Positions 55,290-64,000 of a DNA stretch of 64,000 nt are shown here, piece after piece. Position 1 is the stretch's first letter, and every line of letters starts with the position of its first letter. The stretch comes from Arthrobacter sp. M4 (GTDB taxonomy: Bacteria; Actinomycetota; Actinomycetes; Actinomycetales; Micrococcaceae), in assembly GCF_020251205.1 (NCBI RefSeq), contig NZ_JAIWYX010000006.1, forward strand, positions 62,001-126,000, read 5' to 3'. The translations under genes were made by a program, and so were the position numbers. The notes under the pieces were generated by a model that had not been told where the DNA came from, did no database searches, and saw nothing but the letters and a program-made list of their open reading frames with translations.

Positions 55290-57848
55290 CTAGCGCCGGC
55301 CCAGCCGCAACAGCAATTGGCCGGTCCGGCGCAACCCTCGCCCGGTTGCCCGGGTCGCCCCGGCCACTGAACGTCCAACGAGGCGGAACGGCCAGCCCGC
55401 GATGTGCCCCCAGCGGGACGTGACCGACGGCGGCAGCCATTCAGCGCGCATGCGCTTGAGCCAGCGGGCATTACCTTGCAGGGATGCCCGGACGGCTGCG
55501 ATTCTGTCCGCCGCCGGCTGGGCGCCCTGACGCAGTGGCCGGCCGAAGCGGTGCCGCTCGAAGTCCCAGGTGAGGGATTCGACGGCGGCGTGGCCGGCGT
55601 CGTCGATTCCTTCTGGCTCGCCGAGGGCGCTGGAACCCCGCAGCCTTGCCGAAAATCGGCGCGGGGTTTCGCTGGCTGACGGCGGAACGCCGTAATCCGT
55701 GGCAAGATCCTGGAGCTCGGCCCAGGCCAGCTCCGGAGCGTTGGCCGGAGGGCCCTGGTATCTTCGGCGCCGCAGGAAGCCTCGGCGGGCGTTCCGGTCT
55801 TCGCCGGGGGAGGAGCGCTGCTGCAGCCTCCGCGCCCGGACTCCTGACCGGACCAGCCGCGGCGAGAGGGCAACCAGGACCGCAGCCACAACGGCCAAAG
55901 CGCCGTAGAGGAACGTCAGCGGGCTGGAGTTGGCGCCTTCGCCCCCGGCGGCTGCCGCCGGAGCGGGAAGCGGAGACACCGCCGGACCCGTCGCCGGTGC
56001 CGTTGGCAGCAGGACGTTGGGGTCAAGGTTGGTGCTCAGGTTGCCAGCGTCGGACTGTTCGGTGGCGTAGTCGGGGACCACGCCACGGGACGGTGTTGGC
56101 TCAAACGGCACCCATCCGAGGCCCTCGAAGTATAGTTCCGGCCAGGCGTGGGCATCGCGGGCGTCCACTTCGTATTCCTGGAAAGAGCCTTGGCCGGCAA
56201 GCGCCACGGCGTCGCCGGTCATGCGTCCGGGCGCGAAACCCACCGCGATGCGGCTGGGAATTCCTTCCAAGCGGGCCAATACGGCCATGGCGGACGCGAA
56301 GTGGACACAGTAGCCGCTCTTTTGCTCCAGAAAGTCCGCCAGCACAGACATGCCGTTGCCGTCGTAACCCCCTTGGACAGGCGCCTGCAACGAGTAGGAG
56401 AAGTCCGGTGAGCGCAAGTAGCGCTGGATTGCCAGGGCCCTGCCGTAGGGGTTGGTGGTTCCGGCCGCGACCGTGGTGGCAGTCCGGCGCACGATGTCCG
56501 GAACGTTCGCCGGCACCTGCTTGAACTCGTCGGGCACACCCACTGGCGCCTGGACGGCCTGCAGGAGGGACGCTGCCGTGATCTTGGGGGCAGTAGAAAA
56601 CACAATGTACTGCTGGTTGCGGGACGTACTGCTGTCCGACTTGATGCTGAGCGTCGCCGGGTCCCAGGTCCATTGGCCGCTGAGCCCGGTGACTGATTCC
56701 GGGGCGAAGGGAACGGGAAGGTAGGGGCTGCTGAACTGGCCGCTGTCTACTGAGGTAATGTCCCGCGTTACCTCGCCTGTGATTCCGTAACCCGGAGTGA
56801 TCCGGGCAGGCCCCACGCGCCGGGTGGAGTTCCGGTCGTCCGGGGACCACGATTCGCCGTCGAACCTGTCGATGGTCACGGAGCGCAGGTAGACAGGCCT
56901 GGATGAGCTGGACGTGTAGACGATCCGCCCTTCGTTGGTGGGGTTCCGCAGGCTGTTTCCCAGGGTGATCATCGGATTCAGCCCGTTGGAGGCACCCCAG
57001 GGGTTGAGCCGCGAGCCCTGCGGAAAGGTGCCGCGGTCGAATCCTGGTATTGCCAGCGGCAGGAACACGGCGATGGCCAGGGCAAGGGCACCCGTGATTG
57101 CCGTGCGCCGCAGGTGCCCTGTCCCGCGAGGAAGGCCGGACTGGGCATGTGAGTCCGGAGCGAACCATTGGCACGCGGCAAGGATCATGGCATAACCGGC
57201 ACCCGTGGCCAGGAACCCTGCCAATCCGACGCTTTGCGGCTTGATGGTTGCCGGCACCACCAGCACTGCGAGGAGTCCGAGTCCACTGGTGGCGGGCATG
57301 GACAGCGGAACAGCCAAAGCATCCACCAGGATCACGATCAATCCCAGGCTGGCGCAGGTGACCAGGACGATCCCCGCGTTGGGAGCTACCGGGGCGCTCT
57401 CGGAGAGCACAGTGTCGCTGGCCCGGCGGATCAGTCGGCGCAGTTCTTCCATGGTCTCCGAGGTGGGGATCAGGCCAAAGAAACTGCGTTGCCTGAAGAA
57501 CGTGAATGTCAGGATCAGGATGAGTGCTGCCATCGCGCCGGCACTCACCACCAGCGTCTTTGCACCAATCCAGCGGAGCGCAGCCAGCGCCAGGGCCACT
57601 ACGATCACTGTGGTTGCCACCGGAAGATACCAGGCCCAGCCACGCAATACTCCGTTGAGGGACAGTGCTGTCCCCAGGACTGCGACAGCGATGGCTGCTG
57701 AGATGACCCAGGGGAAGGCGCCCGGCCCCTGCCGTCGCGGCCCGGACCCTGACCGAACCGGGCCCGGGCTCTGGGAGGGACCGGACGCGGCGGAACCCCG
57801 CCCTGGACCGCTTCCTGATCCCCTGTCTCGAACGGGCGTGGTGGTCAT
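55290..57848 (-). CDS. Membrane transglutaminase-like protein (DUF3488/TgpA type)
   Basis: An 852-residue protein: a low-complexity Gly/Ser/Arg/Pro N-terminus (about 1-45), six or so membrane spans (about 46-240), an extracytoplasmic region, a transglutaminase-like core with catalytic Cys514 (KSGYCVHFASAMAVLARL) and His567 (DARDAHAWPELYF), then a further span near residue 645 and an Arg-rich C-terminal DUF4129-type tail. Such TgpA-like proteins are predicted peptidases or crosslinkers. The start overlaps the DUF58 stop by 4 bases, making it the last gene of the moxR-DUF58-transglutaminase operon. Confidence 0.92.
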   Translation of the reverse strand: MTTTPVRDRGSGSGPGRGSAASGPSQSPGPVRSGSGPRRQGPGAFPWVISAAIAVAVLGTALSLNGVLRGWAWYLPVATTVIVVALALAALRWIGAKTLVVSAGAMAALILILTFTFFRQRSFFGLIPTSETMEELRRLIRRASDTVLSESAPVAPNAGIVLVTCASLGLIVILVDALAVPLSMPATSGLGLLAVLVVPATIKPQSVGLAGFLATGAGYAMILAACQWFAPDSHAQSGLPRGTGHLRRTAITGALALAIAVFLPLAIPGFDRGTFPQGSRLNPWGASNGLNPMITLGNSLRNPTNEGRIVYTSSSSRPVYLRSVTIDRFDGESWSPDDRNSTRRVGPARITPGYGITGEVTRDITSVDSGQFSSPYLPVPFAPESVTGLSGQWTWDPATLSIKSDSSTSRNQQYIVFSTAPKITAASLLQAVQAPVGVPDEFKQVPANVPDIVRRTATTVAAGTTNPYGRALAIQRYLRSPDFSYSLQAPVQGGYDGNGMSVLADFLEQKSGYCVHFASAMAVLARLEGIPSRIAVGFAPGRMTGDAVALAGQGSFQEYEVDARDAHAWPELYFEGLGWVPFEPTPSRGVVPDYATEQSDAGNLSTNLDPNVLLPTAPATGPAVSPLPAPAAAAGGEGANSSPLTFLYGALAVVAAVLVALSPRLVRSGVRARRLQQRSSPGEDRNARRGFLRRRRYQGPPANAPELAWAELQDLATDYGVPPSASETPRRFSARLRGSSALGEPEGIDDAGHAAVESLTWDFERHRFGRPLRQGAQPAADRIAAVRASLQGNARWLKRMRAEWLPPSVTSRWGHIAGWPFRLVGRSVAGATRATGRGLRRTGQLLLRLGRR

Positions 57849-59290
57849 TCCATGCCCCCGTTCCGATAGACGGGTACGGCAGCCCCGCGCCGAACGTCCA
57901 TGGCAGCGCTCGCAGCGGCCAGGATTCCGCCCTGGTCAAAGCTGGACCACGCCTCGGGCAGCGGCGTGCGGCGGGTGACTGCCACGGCCTTCCAGCCGCC
58001 CTGGTGCAGGGCGTCCAGAACTTCGGAGCCGCCGTCGAGCGTGCCAGCCAGGGAATCGGTGACGATGATGGCAAAAGCGTTGGCGCCGTAGCCAGCTGCG
58101 GGTGCCAACGATTTGGCTTCGGACAGGGACAGCGAGCCCAACAAGGCGAGCACCGGGCCACGGAGGCGATGGGCAGCAAGCTTGTCCATCAGGAGGTCCC
58201 CAAATGCGGCGTGCTCGGTCTCCGCGTGCGGTGCCTGGTGGTGGAGGTGATGGTGGTGTGGTGCTGCCAGCTGGATAGCCGCCAGCGACTCTGCAATCGC
58301 CTGAAGACCGGCGCTGCCGGAAAACTCCTCCGCATAGGGCTCGGCGGCGGACCGGGAATGGGCGAAGGCAGGCTCGCCGGACGCATCCATCAAGCGGAGC
58401 GTGTAGTTCCTTTCCGACAGGTGGGCGCACATGGACATGGCAGCGGTGACCACCCACTCAAAGTTTTCGCTGCTCAGCAACCCCAGCGGCTCTTCCGGGG
58501 TTGGGCCACCGATCACGGCGCTGGGCCCTGAGACGAAAGCTGAGTAGCGCTGGTCGAGGATGATGGTGGCTTCCGGCGTGGTCACCGACTCCTCCTGGCG
58601 GACCATGAGGGAACCGTGCCGGGCCGTCGCCGCCCAGTGGACGCGGCGCATGGGGTCGCCGTGCCGGTACTCGCGCGTCATCACGTCGTCGTCGCTGGGA
58701 TTCGCCCTGATCCGCGTGGCGGTGACGCCGTCGTTTCCCCTCGCCCCGGCGAGGCCCGTGGCGGGAAGTTCGACGGCGGCCGGCGTCACGGTGAGGATGT
58801 CGCCGTCGTCGATGGCCTGGCGGTGCAGCGACAAGCCGAAGGGATCGCTGAACTCGGCCGTCACCGGGCCGATCAGGAATTGTCCGCGCTTGCCGGAACG
58901 CAGGTGGTATTCGTAGCGGCTGGTGCCGCCCGACGCCGAACGGGCCGGGAAGCGGAAAGCGGGGGCACGGCCGAAGCGGGGAGGAAGTTGTTCTTCCATC
59001 AGTACGCTGCCGGGCCCGGCCCCCGTCCGGGCGACTGCCAGGCGCACAGTGGTGGCGGACGACGCCTCTACCGTGGCGGGATTGAATTCCCGGAACACCT
59101 GGAACCGCGGCTTCAGCAGCCGGTTCCCGGCCAGCGCCAGCAGTGGCAGGGCAAACAGCAGGATCCCGAGGCTGAGGAGGTCGCGGCGGCCCATGATTTG
59201 GGCGAAAAGGAGGGACAGTACGCCGGCGGCCAACAGGCCCCAACCGCGACTGGTAAACATGTGCCTCGGCATGCGGTCTAGGAGCGCCAT
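57845..59290 (-). CDS. DUF58 domain-containing protein
   Basis: A 481-residue protein with two N-terminal membrane helices (GLLAAGVLSLLFAQIMGRRD and LLSLGILLFALPLLALAGNR), a beta domain (residues about 60-180) and the DUF58 signature EYRHGDPMRRVHWAATARHG at about 205-224, followed by a VWA-like region (EATIILDQRYSAFV). DUF58 proteins are partners of MoxR ATPases. It starts 10 bases after moxR stops and overlaps the transglutaminase gene by 4 bases. Confidence 0.9.
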   Translation of the reverse strand: MALLDRMPRHMFTSRGWGLLAAGVLSLLFAQIMGRRDLLSLGILLFALPLLALAGNRLLKPRFQVFREFNPATVEASSATTVRLAVARTGAGPGSVLMEEQLPPRFGRAPAFRFPARSASGGTSRYEYHLRSGKRGQFLIGPVTAEFSDPFGLSLHRQAIDDGDILTVTPAAVELPATGLAGARGNDGVTATRIRANPSDDDVMTREYRHGDPMRRVHWAATARHGSLMVRQEESVTTPEATIILDQRYSAFVSGPSAVIGGPTPEEPLGLLSSENFEWVVTAAMSMCAHLSERNYTLRLMDASGEPAFAHSRSAAEPYAEEFSGSAGLQAIAESLAAIQLAAPHHHHLHHQAPHAETEHAAFGDLLMDKLAAHRLRGPVLALLGSLSLSEAKSLAPAAGYGANAFAIIVTDSLAGTLDGGSEVLDALHQGGWKAVAVTRRTPLPEAWSSFDQGGILAAASAAMDVRRGAAVPVYRNGGME

Positions 59291-59300
59291 CGGTCACCAG

Positions 59301-60398
59301 CTATCCGCTATGTCGGAGGGATTCCCTGCGCCGTGTGTCCGGGACGGCGTCCGGGCTCACGGCAACGCCGGAGACGATGCTGCGGATGATGCCTTGGGGA
59401 GTGTCTCCTGAGCTGGCCGCCTTGCGGTCCAGGATGATGCGGTGCGCCAGGACGGATTCAGAAACGGTGATGACGTCGTCGGGGAGTACGAAGTCCCTGC
59501 CATCGAGTGCCGCGGTGGCCTTGGCTGCACGCAGCAGCTGCAGGAGGGACCGCGGGCTGGCGCCGAGCCTCAGCCTCGCGCTGTCCCGTGTGGCCCGGCC
59601 AATCGCCACGGTGTATTCCTTGATTGCCTGGGAGACGTACACCTGCTGGACGGTGGCGATCATGGCCGCGACATCCGCGGCGGTAACCACGGCCGAAACC
59701 TTGGACAGGGGAGAGATTGCCTGGTGTGTTTCCAGCATCTCGATCTCGGAGTCCATGTCCGGGTAACCCATTGAGATCCGTGCCATGAACCGGTCGCGCT
59801 GGGCTTCGGGAAGGGGGTAGGTGCCCTCCATCTCGATGGGGTTCTGCGTCGCCACCACCATGAACGGCTCCGCCAAACGGTACGACGTGCCGTCGACTGT
59901 GACCTGGTGCTCCTCCATGCATTCCAGCAGGGCGGACTGCGTCTTGGCGGACGCTCTGTTGATCTCGTCGCCGATGACAATGTTGGCGAATACCGCGCCA
60001 GGCCGGAATTCGAAAAGCCTCGAGGACTGGTTGTAGATGGAGACACCCGTGACATCGGAGGGCAGAAGGTCCGGTGTGAACTGGATGCGGCTGACCGTGC
60101 AGTCAATGGTGCGGGCCAGCGTCTTGGCGAGGAGCGTCTTGCCAACGCCGGGTACGTCCTCCACCAGCAGATGCCCTTGGGCGAGCAGGACAGTGAGGGC
60201 AAGCTTGGCCGCGTCCGCTTTCCCGTCTATGACCTTGTTGATGGCGCTCAGTATGCGCTCGCTGGCTTCGTGGAAACGTTCGGGGTCCATGACTTTTGCC
60301 TTGTGGCCGTTGAGGCCAGTTCCGGATGCGGGCACAGCAGAGAATCCCTGCCGATGGGCGGGGGTGTCGTCAACCGTGCTGTTTCGCTTTGATTCCAT
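59301..60398 (-). CDS. MoxR family AAA+ ATPase
   Basis: Chaperone-like AAA+ ATPase that remodels partner proteins, typically DUF58/VWA proteins. Walker A VEDVPGVGKTLLAKT at 79-93, Walker B VIGDEINRAS near 138, sensor 1 VVATQNPIEMEGTYPLPEAQ near 178-197 and arginine finger region AQRDRFM near 200. A 40-residue disordered leader precedes the domain. Length 365. First gene of the three-gene operon, resembling M. tuberculosis moxR2 (Rv3692). Confidence 0.93.
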   Translation of the reverse strand: MESKRNSTVDDTPAHRQGFSAVPASGTGLNGHKAKVMDPERFHEASERILSAINKVIDGKADAAKLALTVLLAQGHLLVEDVPGVGKTLLAKTLARTIDCTVSRIQFTPDLLPSDVTGVSIYNQSSRLFEFRPGAVFANIVIGDEINRASAKTQSALLECMEEHQVTVDGTSYRLAEPFMVVATQNPIEMEGTYPLPEAQRDRFMARISMGYPDMDSEIEMLETHQAISPLSKVSAVVTAADVAAMIATVQQVYVSQAIKEYTVAIGRATRDSARLRLGASPRSLLQLLRAAKATAALDGRDFVLPDDVITVSESVLAHRIILDRKAASSGDTPQGIIRSIVSGVAVSPDAVPDTRRRESLRHSG

Positions 60399-60533
60399 GG
60401 ACAGCCCTTCAGCCGCGTGGGCGGGAAAAACCCGTTCTGTCGTACCAGACTACTCACTCAACTGCCCCGCCACCCAGAGAGTTCCGCTGAAATGTGAAGC
60501 AGGCTGTTGGTCTTGCGCCGATAGGGTTGAACC

Positions 60534-61421
60534 ATGGCAGATTATGCTTCCGTTCCGGCGCCGTACCGAGTCCCCGACGACGCAACGTCCCGCCGGCAGT
60601 TCCCTCCGGCTCCGGAGCCGCTTCCGGTTCCGGTCATCGACAACCACACGCATCTGGATTTCCGGAACGGATTGGTGGAGGTATCGGTACAGGATGCTAT
60701 GGACGCCGCCGAAAAGGTGGGAGTCCGCGCGGCGGTCCAGGTGGGCTGCGACCTGGAGTCCTCCCGTTTCACGGTTGAGGCGGTGGACGCGGACAACAGG
60801 CTGCTGGGGGCGGTTGCCATCCACCCCAACGACGCTCCACGCTACGCGGAGAAGGGCCTCCTGGAGGAGGCGATTGCAGAAATCGAAGCCCTGGCCGCCC
60901 ACCCGAGGATCCGGGCCATCGGTGAAACCGGCCTGGACTTCTATCGCACGCACGGCGACGCGTTGACGCACCAGTTTTCCTCGTTCCGCCGGCACATCGA
61001 CATCGCCAAGCGGCTGGGGCTTGCCCTGCAGATCCACGACCGGGACGCCCATGACGAGGTGGTGAAGGTCCTCGCCGAGGAAGGGGCCCCGGATCGCGTA
61101 GTGTTCCACTGCTTCTCCGGCGACGCCCGGCTGGCCAGGCTGTGCAATGAACGGGGCTGGTACATGTCCTTTGCTGGGACGGTTACGTTCAAGAACGCCG
61201 AGAACCTGCGCGAGGCTTTGGCAGTAGCGGATCCTTCCCTGGTGCTTGTGGAGACGGACTCCCCGTTCCTTACGCCAGCTCCGTTCCGGGGCCGCCCGAA
61301 CGCCAGCTACATGGTGCCCTACACCGTCCGGGCCATGGCGGAATTGACAAGAACCGAACTTTCCGACATGTGTGACGAACTTAACAAAAATACCCGTAAC
61401 GTCTACGGTTCGTGGAGCTGA
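60534..61421 (+). CDS. TatD family metal-dependent DNase
   Basis: TIM-barrel hydrolase with metal ligands: VIDNHTHLDF (35-43; His38 and His40), AIGETGLDFYR near residue 127, LALQIHDRDAHDEV near 164 and HCFSGDARLARL near 190, VETDSPFLTPAPFRGRPN near 240-257. TatD enzymes act in DNA repair and apoptosis-like degradation. Length 295 with a ~30-residue N-terminal extension. It precedes the rpf gene as in M. tuberculosis (Rv1008-Rv1009). Confidence 0.92.
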   Translation: MADYASVPAPYRVPDDATSRRQFPPAPEPLPVPVIDNHTHLDFRNGLVEVSVQDAMDAAEKVGVRAAVQVGCDLESSRFTVEAVDADNRLLGAVAIHPNDAPRYAEKGLLEEAIAEIEALAAHPRIRAIGETGLDFYRTHGDALTHQFSSFRRHIDIAKRLGLALQIHDRDAHDEVVKVLAEEGAPDRVVFHCFSGDARLARLCNERGWYMSFAGTVTFKNAENLREALAVADPSLVLVETDSPFLTPAPFRGRPNASYMVPYTVRAMAELTRTELSDMCDELNKNTRNVYGSWS

Positions 61422-61701
61422 AATATCGCCGTAAAACACGCGTAAATGCGGGCTAAAACGCCGCTCATAACCGCGGGAAAAATCAAACATTCCACGTATT
61501 CATTTTCCATACCGAGTATGCAGATTTCTTGGTGGTTTATAACGCTTCGGTTACAGTGGAAAACTATTGGCCGGGGTCGGGGAAGGCCTTCGGACAATTC
61601 ACTGCATTCTCCAGAATGAGTGTGGCAACGCACTTGTCCACCACAGGTGCCCGGATTCACTGAGCCGGGCAAGCCATTGATGGCCCTGCGGGGGGACTTT
61701 T
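61422..61701 (+). promoter_or_regulatory. Leader/promoter region of the rpfB-like gene
   Basis: About 280 bases, AT-richer than its surroundings. A partial palindrome taac-gcttcg-gtta lies at 61540-61553, followed about 12 bases later by aaaactattgg, possibly a -10 region. Short A-runs (about 61430-61500) add curvature. A ribosome site GGGGGG is at 61690-61695. I compared it by eye with the ydaO-type c-di-AMP riboswitch known upstream of actinobacterial rpf genes and did not find its core sequence. Confidence 0.45.
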
Positions 61702-62895
61702 TTGTGCGTTTTTCCCCGTGCCCGGACGGACCGACAGTTACGGGCAGACGTGATCAAACTCTTCACATCGGACGGCAAGTTCAGCTACCTCAAGGTCGGC
61801 GCGCAGCTGTTGGTTCTCTCCGCGCTCGTGCTCGGCGTCGTTGCCTTCGTTGGCAACAACAAAACCATCACCCTGAATGTGGACGGCAAAGTTAGCTCCG
61901 TCCAGAGCTTTGGCGGGACCGTCGACTCGGTGGTCAAGGCTGCAAAGGTCGAGTTGAAGGATGCCGACCATGTGTCGCCGTCCCTCGACACGCGCGTGGA
62001 GAACGGCACCGTCATCAATGTGAATCTGGCCAAGGCGGTAACGGTCACCCTTGACGGCGCCCGCCGCACGGTCAACACCAACGCCCCCGACGTCGGCGGG
62101 CTGGTCTCCGAGCTCGGCGTCGCCAGCGCCTCCGCTGTCTCGGAACCGAAGGAATCCCAACTGGCTGTATCAGGATCCTCGCTGACCATCTCCACGCCCA
62201 AGACTGTCAGCCTGGTGGCTGACGGGAAGAGCTCCTCAAAGACCACGACGGCGGCGGACGTCGCCTCGGTCCTTCGGGAAGCCGGAGTCGCCCTCGGCGC
62301 GAACGACCGGGTTTCGCAGCCTGGCACCGCTCCCGTGGTCAACAACATGGTCATCAAGGTCTCCCGCGTGGACACCAGCAAGACCGACTCAGTCACCGAG
62401 AACATTCCGTTCGAGACGGTCAGCGCCGAATCCGCCGACCTCTTCAAGGGCGAGAAGAAGGTCACCCAGGCCGGTGTGCTCGGCAAGGTGGACAAAACCT
62501 TCAAGCTGGTACTCGTGGACGGCCGCGAAGCCTCCCGCACCCTCGCCTCCCAGAACGTGACGGCCCAGCCTGTCGAAGAGAAGGTCCTGGTGGGCACCAA
62601 AGCCAAGCCGGAACCAGCGGCCAACACCGGCGCTGCTGCCCCCGCCATGATGAACGAGGCCATGTGGGACAAGATCGCGCAGTGTGAATCAAGCGGCAAC
62701 TGGGCAGCCAACACCGGAAACGGCTACTACGGTGGCCTGCAGTTCGACATCCAGACCTGGCTCGGCTCCGGCGGCGGAAGCTACGCCCCCAGAGCTGACC
62801 TCGCCAGCAAGGCCCAGCAGATCGACATCGCCAACCGCGTCTACGCCCAGCGCGGCCTCCAGCCGTGGGGCTGCGGCTGGGCAGCGTCCCGCTAG
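61702..62895 (+). CDS. Resuscitation-promoting factor, RpfB type
   Basis: Peptidoglycan lytic transglycosylase that wakes dormant cells. Layout of RpfB: short basic N-terminus, membrane anchor or signal (residues about 31-50, KVGAQLLVLSALVLGVVAFV), three DUF348 repeats (TITLNVDGKVSSVQSF; AVTVTLDGARRTVN; TVSLVADGKSSSKTT), a G5-like domain (VLGKVDKTFKLVLVDGREAS) and the C-terminal Rpf domain with the catalytic Glu329 in CESSGNWAANTG and CGWAASR at the end. I use the TTG at 61702, which has GGGGGG 6 bases upstream; an in-frame GTG at 61750 (VIKLFTSDG) is an alternative. Length 397. Confidence 0.92.
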   Translation: MCVFPRARTDRQLRADVIKLFTSDGKFSYLKVGAQLLVLSALVLGVVAFVGNNKTITLNVDGKVSSVQSFGGTVDSVVKAAKVELKDADHVSPSLDTRVENGTVINVNLAKAVTVTLDGARRTVNTNAPDVGGLVSELGVASASAVSEPKESQLAVSGSSLTISTPKTVSLVADGKSSSKTTTAADVASVLREAGVALGANDRVSQPGTAPVVNNMVIKVSRVDTSKTDSVTENIPFETVSAESADLFKGEKKVTQAGVLGKVDKTFKLVLVDGREASRTLASQNVTAQPVEEKVLVGTKAKPEPAANTGAAAPAMMNEAMWDKIAQCESSGNWAANTGNGYYGGLQFDIQTWLGSGGGSYAPRADLASKAQQIDIANRVYAQRGLQPWGCGWAASR

Positions 62896-62971
62896 TCCCG
62901 CGGCATATCGCCATCCGGCGGTGTGCCGCCAACCGGGGGCGGTCCCCAACCCGCCACCATCCCCCCAATAA

Positions 62972-63007
62972 CAGCAGGCTCCGCCCGATTCCGGGCGGGG
63001 CCTGCTG
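62972..63007 (+). terminator. Hairpin terminator between rpfB-like gene and rsmA
   Basis: cagcaggctccgcccg and cgggcggggcctgctg form a 16-bp stem with one mismatch around the loop attc. It follows the rpf stop by 76 bases and precedes the rsmA GTG, so rsmA probably has its own promoter just downstream. Confidence 0.85.
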
Positions 63008-63029
63008 GCACTAGCGATACGATACCTAG

Positions 63030-63911
63030 GTGATTGAGCCGAATTCCCAGCCCTCCGCCGTCGCGCCCTTGCTGGGGGCCGCTGACATCCGCAGGCTCGC
63101 TGAGGAGATCGGCGTTCGCCCCACCAAGACCCTGGGCCAGAACTTTGTTATTGACGGCAACACGATCCGCAGGATCGTTGCAGCGGCCGAACTGGAACCC
63201 GACGAGACGGTCCTCGAGGTGGGTCCCGGGCTGGGCTCCCTGACGCTCGGGCTGATCGACGCCGCCAGGACGGTTGTCGCCGTCGAAATCGATCCAGTCC
63301 TGGCGGGAAAGCTGCCGGAAACAGTCCGCGCCTGGAGGCCTGACGCCGTCGAACGTTTCCACCTGGTGCTGTCCGACGCGATGAAGGTGACTGAGCTCCC
63401 GGTGGAACCGACGGCGCTGGTGGCCAACCTGCCCTACAACGTTGCCGTGCCCGTTGTCCTGCACCTGCTGCAGCACTTCCCGTCCATCCGCCATGGTTTG
63501 GTGATGGTCCAGGACGAGGTGGCAGACCGGCTGGCCGCGCGGCCGGGCTCCAAGATCTATGGCGTCCCCTCCGTCAAGGCAGCGTGGTACGGGACCATGC
63601 GCAAGGCCGGGGTTATCGGGATGAACGTCTTCTGGCCGGCGCCCAAGATCCATTCCGGGCTGGTCGCCTTCACGCGGGGCGAACCGCCCGCGACCACTGC
63701 CACGCGCGAACAAGTCTTTGCGGTCATCGACGCCGCCTTTGCCCAGCGCCGCAAGACGCTCCGCGCTTCCCTGGCCTCCTGGGCAGGCAGCCCGGCGGAA
63801 GCCGAACGATGCCTGGTTGCGGCCGGCGTGGACCCCCGAGCACGCGGCGAAGTGCTGGATATCGACGCCTATATCCGCATTGCCGAGGCCCGTCATCTGC
63901 CCGCGGACTGA
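63030..63911 (+). CDS. rsmA: 16S rRNA (adenine(1518)-N6/adenine(1519)-N6)-dimethyltransferase
   Basis: KsgA/RsmA dimethylates two adjacent adenines in helix 45 of 16S rRNA during 30S maturation. SAM-binding motifs: [20 protein letters not shown] (33-52), [14 protein letters not shown] (62-75), [12 protein letters not shown] (88-99) and the catalytic [10 protein letters not shown] (about 134-143). Length 293. GTG start. The order rpfB-rsmA-ispE is conserved in actinobacteria. Confidence 0.95.
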   Translation: MIEPNSQPSAVAPLLGAADIRRLAEEIGVRPTKTLGQNFVIDGNTIRRIVAAAELEPDETVLEVGPGLGSLTLGLIDAARTVVAVEIDPVLAGKLPETVRAWRPDAVERFHLVLSDAMKVTELPVEPTALVANLPYNVAVPVVLHLLQHFPSIRHGLVMVQDEVADRLAARPGSKIYGVPSVKAAWYGTMRKAGVIGMNVFWPAPKIHSGLVAFTRGEPPATTATREQVFAVIDAAFAQRRKTLRASLASWAGSPAEAERCLVAAGVDPRARGEVLDIDAYIRIAEARHLPAD

Positions 63912-63992
63912 CGCCAAAACACGCCGCAGCGGCCGCGAAAACCTGGCCGGTGCGTCTTGGAGCCCGGCCACAGCATGCAATAGCTTGGTCGC

Positions 63993-64000
63993 ATGAGCGC
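63993..64000 (+). CDS. Start of the next gene, probably ispE (partial, 3 codons)
   Basis: The window ends on ATG AGC GC. The 81 bases since rsmA contain no other feature. In actinobacteria ispE (4-diphosphocytidyl-2-C-methyl-D-erythritol kinase) usually follows rsmA, which is the only basis for the guess. Confidence 0.3.

Noticed and set aside
53672..55891. 739-codon open frame on the minus strand
   Set aside because: It lies antisense to the well-supported aldehyde dehydrogenase, is rich in Gly/Arg/His/Gln with no recognisable domain, and arises from high third-position GC.
56101..58179. 692-codon minus-strand frame
   Set aside because: It is an alternative frame of the transglutaminase and DUF58 genes (Arg/Pro/His-rich, no family features).
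61422..61701. c-di-AMP (ydaO-type) riboswitch upstream of the rpf gene
   Set aside because: Expected from other actinobacterial rpf genes, but the GGGGUGAA- and CAGCUAACC-type core sequences are not visible. An Infernal search would settle it.

Overview
The window is ordinary chromosome of a high-GC actinobacterium, most likely an Arthrobacter-type Micrococcaceae. This rests on mycothiol chemistry (Mca), a WhiB regulator, protein O-mannosyltransferase, an RpfB-type resuscitation factor, PIN-PhoH, DUF3499/DUF4307/DUF4245/DUF5719/TIGR03089 actinobacterial family markers, and frequent GTG/TTG starts. I see no phage, insertion sequence, CRISPR array, rRNA or tRNA. Genus-level placement is inference.

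Layout. 1-3.4 kb: the distal part of a branched-chain amino-acid ABC operon (livH-livM-livG-livF, minus strand); LivH carries an unusual secreted N-terminal domain and a CRP-type palindrome lies upstream. 3.7-12.8 kb: Bax-inhibitor-1 protein, thiolase, galT-galK, an aldose-1-epimerase-like protein, AI-2E transporter, threonine ammonia-lyase and rhomboid protease. 12.8-19.1 kb: greA, DUF4307, mca, a small membrane protein, a DUF255/YyaL thioredoxin-like protein, hemolysin III and a short-chain cis-prenyl transferase, in the same order as M. tuberculosis Rv1080c-Rv1086. 19.1-27.3 kb: PIN-PhoH ATPase behind a structured leader, an unrecognised protein, prepilin peptidase, NUDIX, fumC, carbonic anhydrase, DUF4245 and glpX, ending in a C-tract/hairpin/palindrome block.

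27.3-43.6 kb: a cell-envelope and purine block: FemAB-like aminoacyltransferase, manA, an LCP ligase, purE, purK, GtrA, TIGR03089, whiB, a 1.2-kaa membrane glycosyltransferase translationally overlapping whiB, DUF5719, a zincin-like protein, DUF3499, Trm112 and ahcY. 43.6-50.8 kb: two tandem L,D-transpeptidases, RDD, SpoIIM/DUF95, DUF1461, and a truncated, motif-degenerate AMP-binding protein. 50.8-64 kb: Pmt, RsmI, succinate-semialdehyde dehydrogenase, the MoxR-DUF58-transglutaminase operon, TatD, an RpfB-type protein, RsmA and the first bases of the next gene (probably ispE). Pmt/rsmI/tatD/rpfB/rsmA follow the Rv1002c-Rv1011 order, with extra genes between rsmI and tatD.

Theme. Much of the window serves envelope construction and remodelling: mannose supply (ManA), prenyl carriers, O-mannosylation, LCP ligation, peptidoglycan bridge building, L,D-crosslinking and Rpf-mediated lysis. 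The rest is central metabolism (Leloir pathway, FBPase, fumarase, purine and methyl cycles). No whole new system is evident. The best leads are the LivH fusion, the whiB-glycosyltransferase-DUF5719 unit, the degenerate AMP-binding protein next to Pmt, the phoH leader, and the G-quadruplex/palindrome block after glpX.
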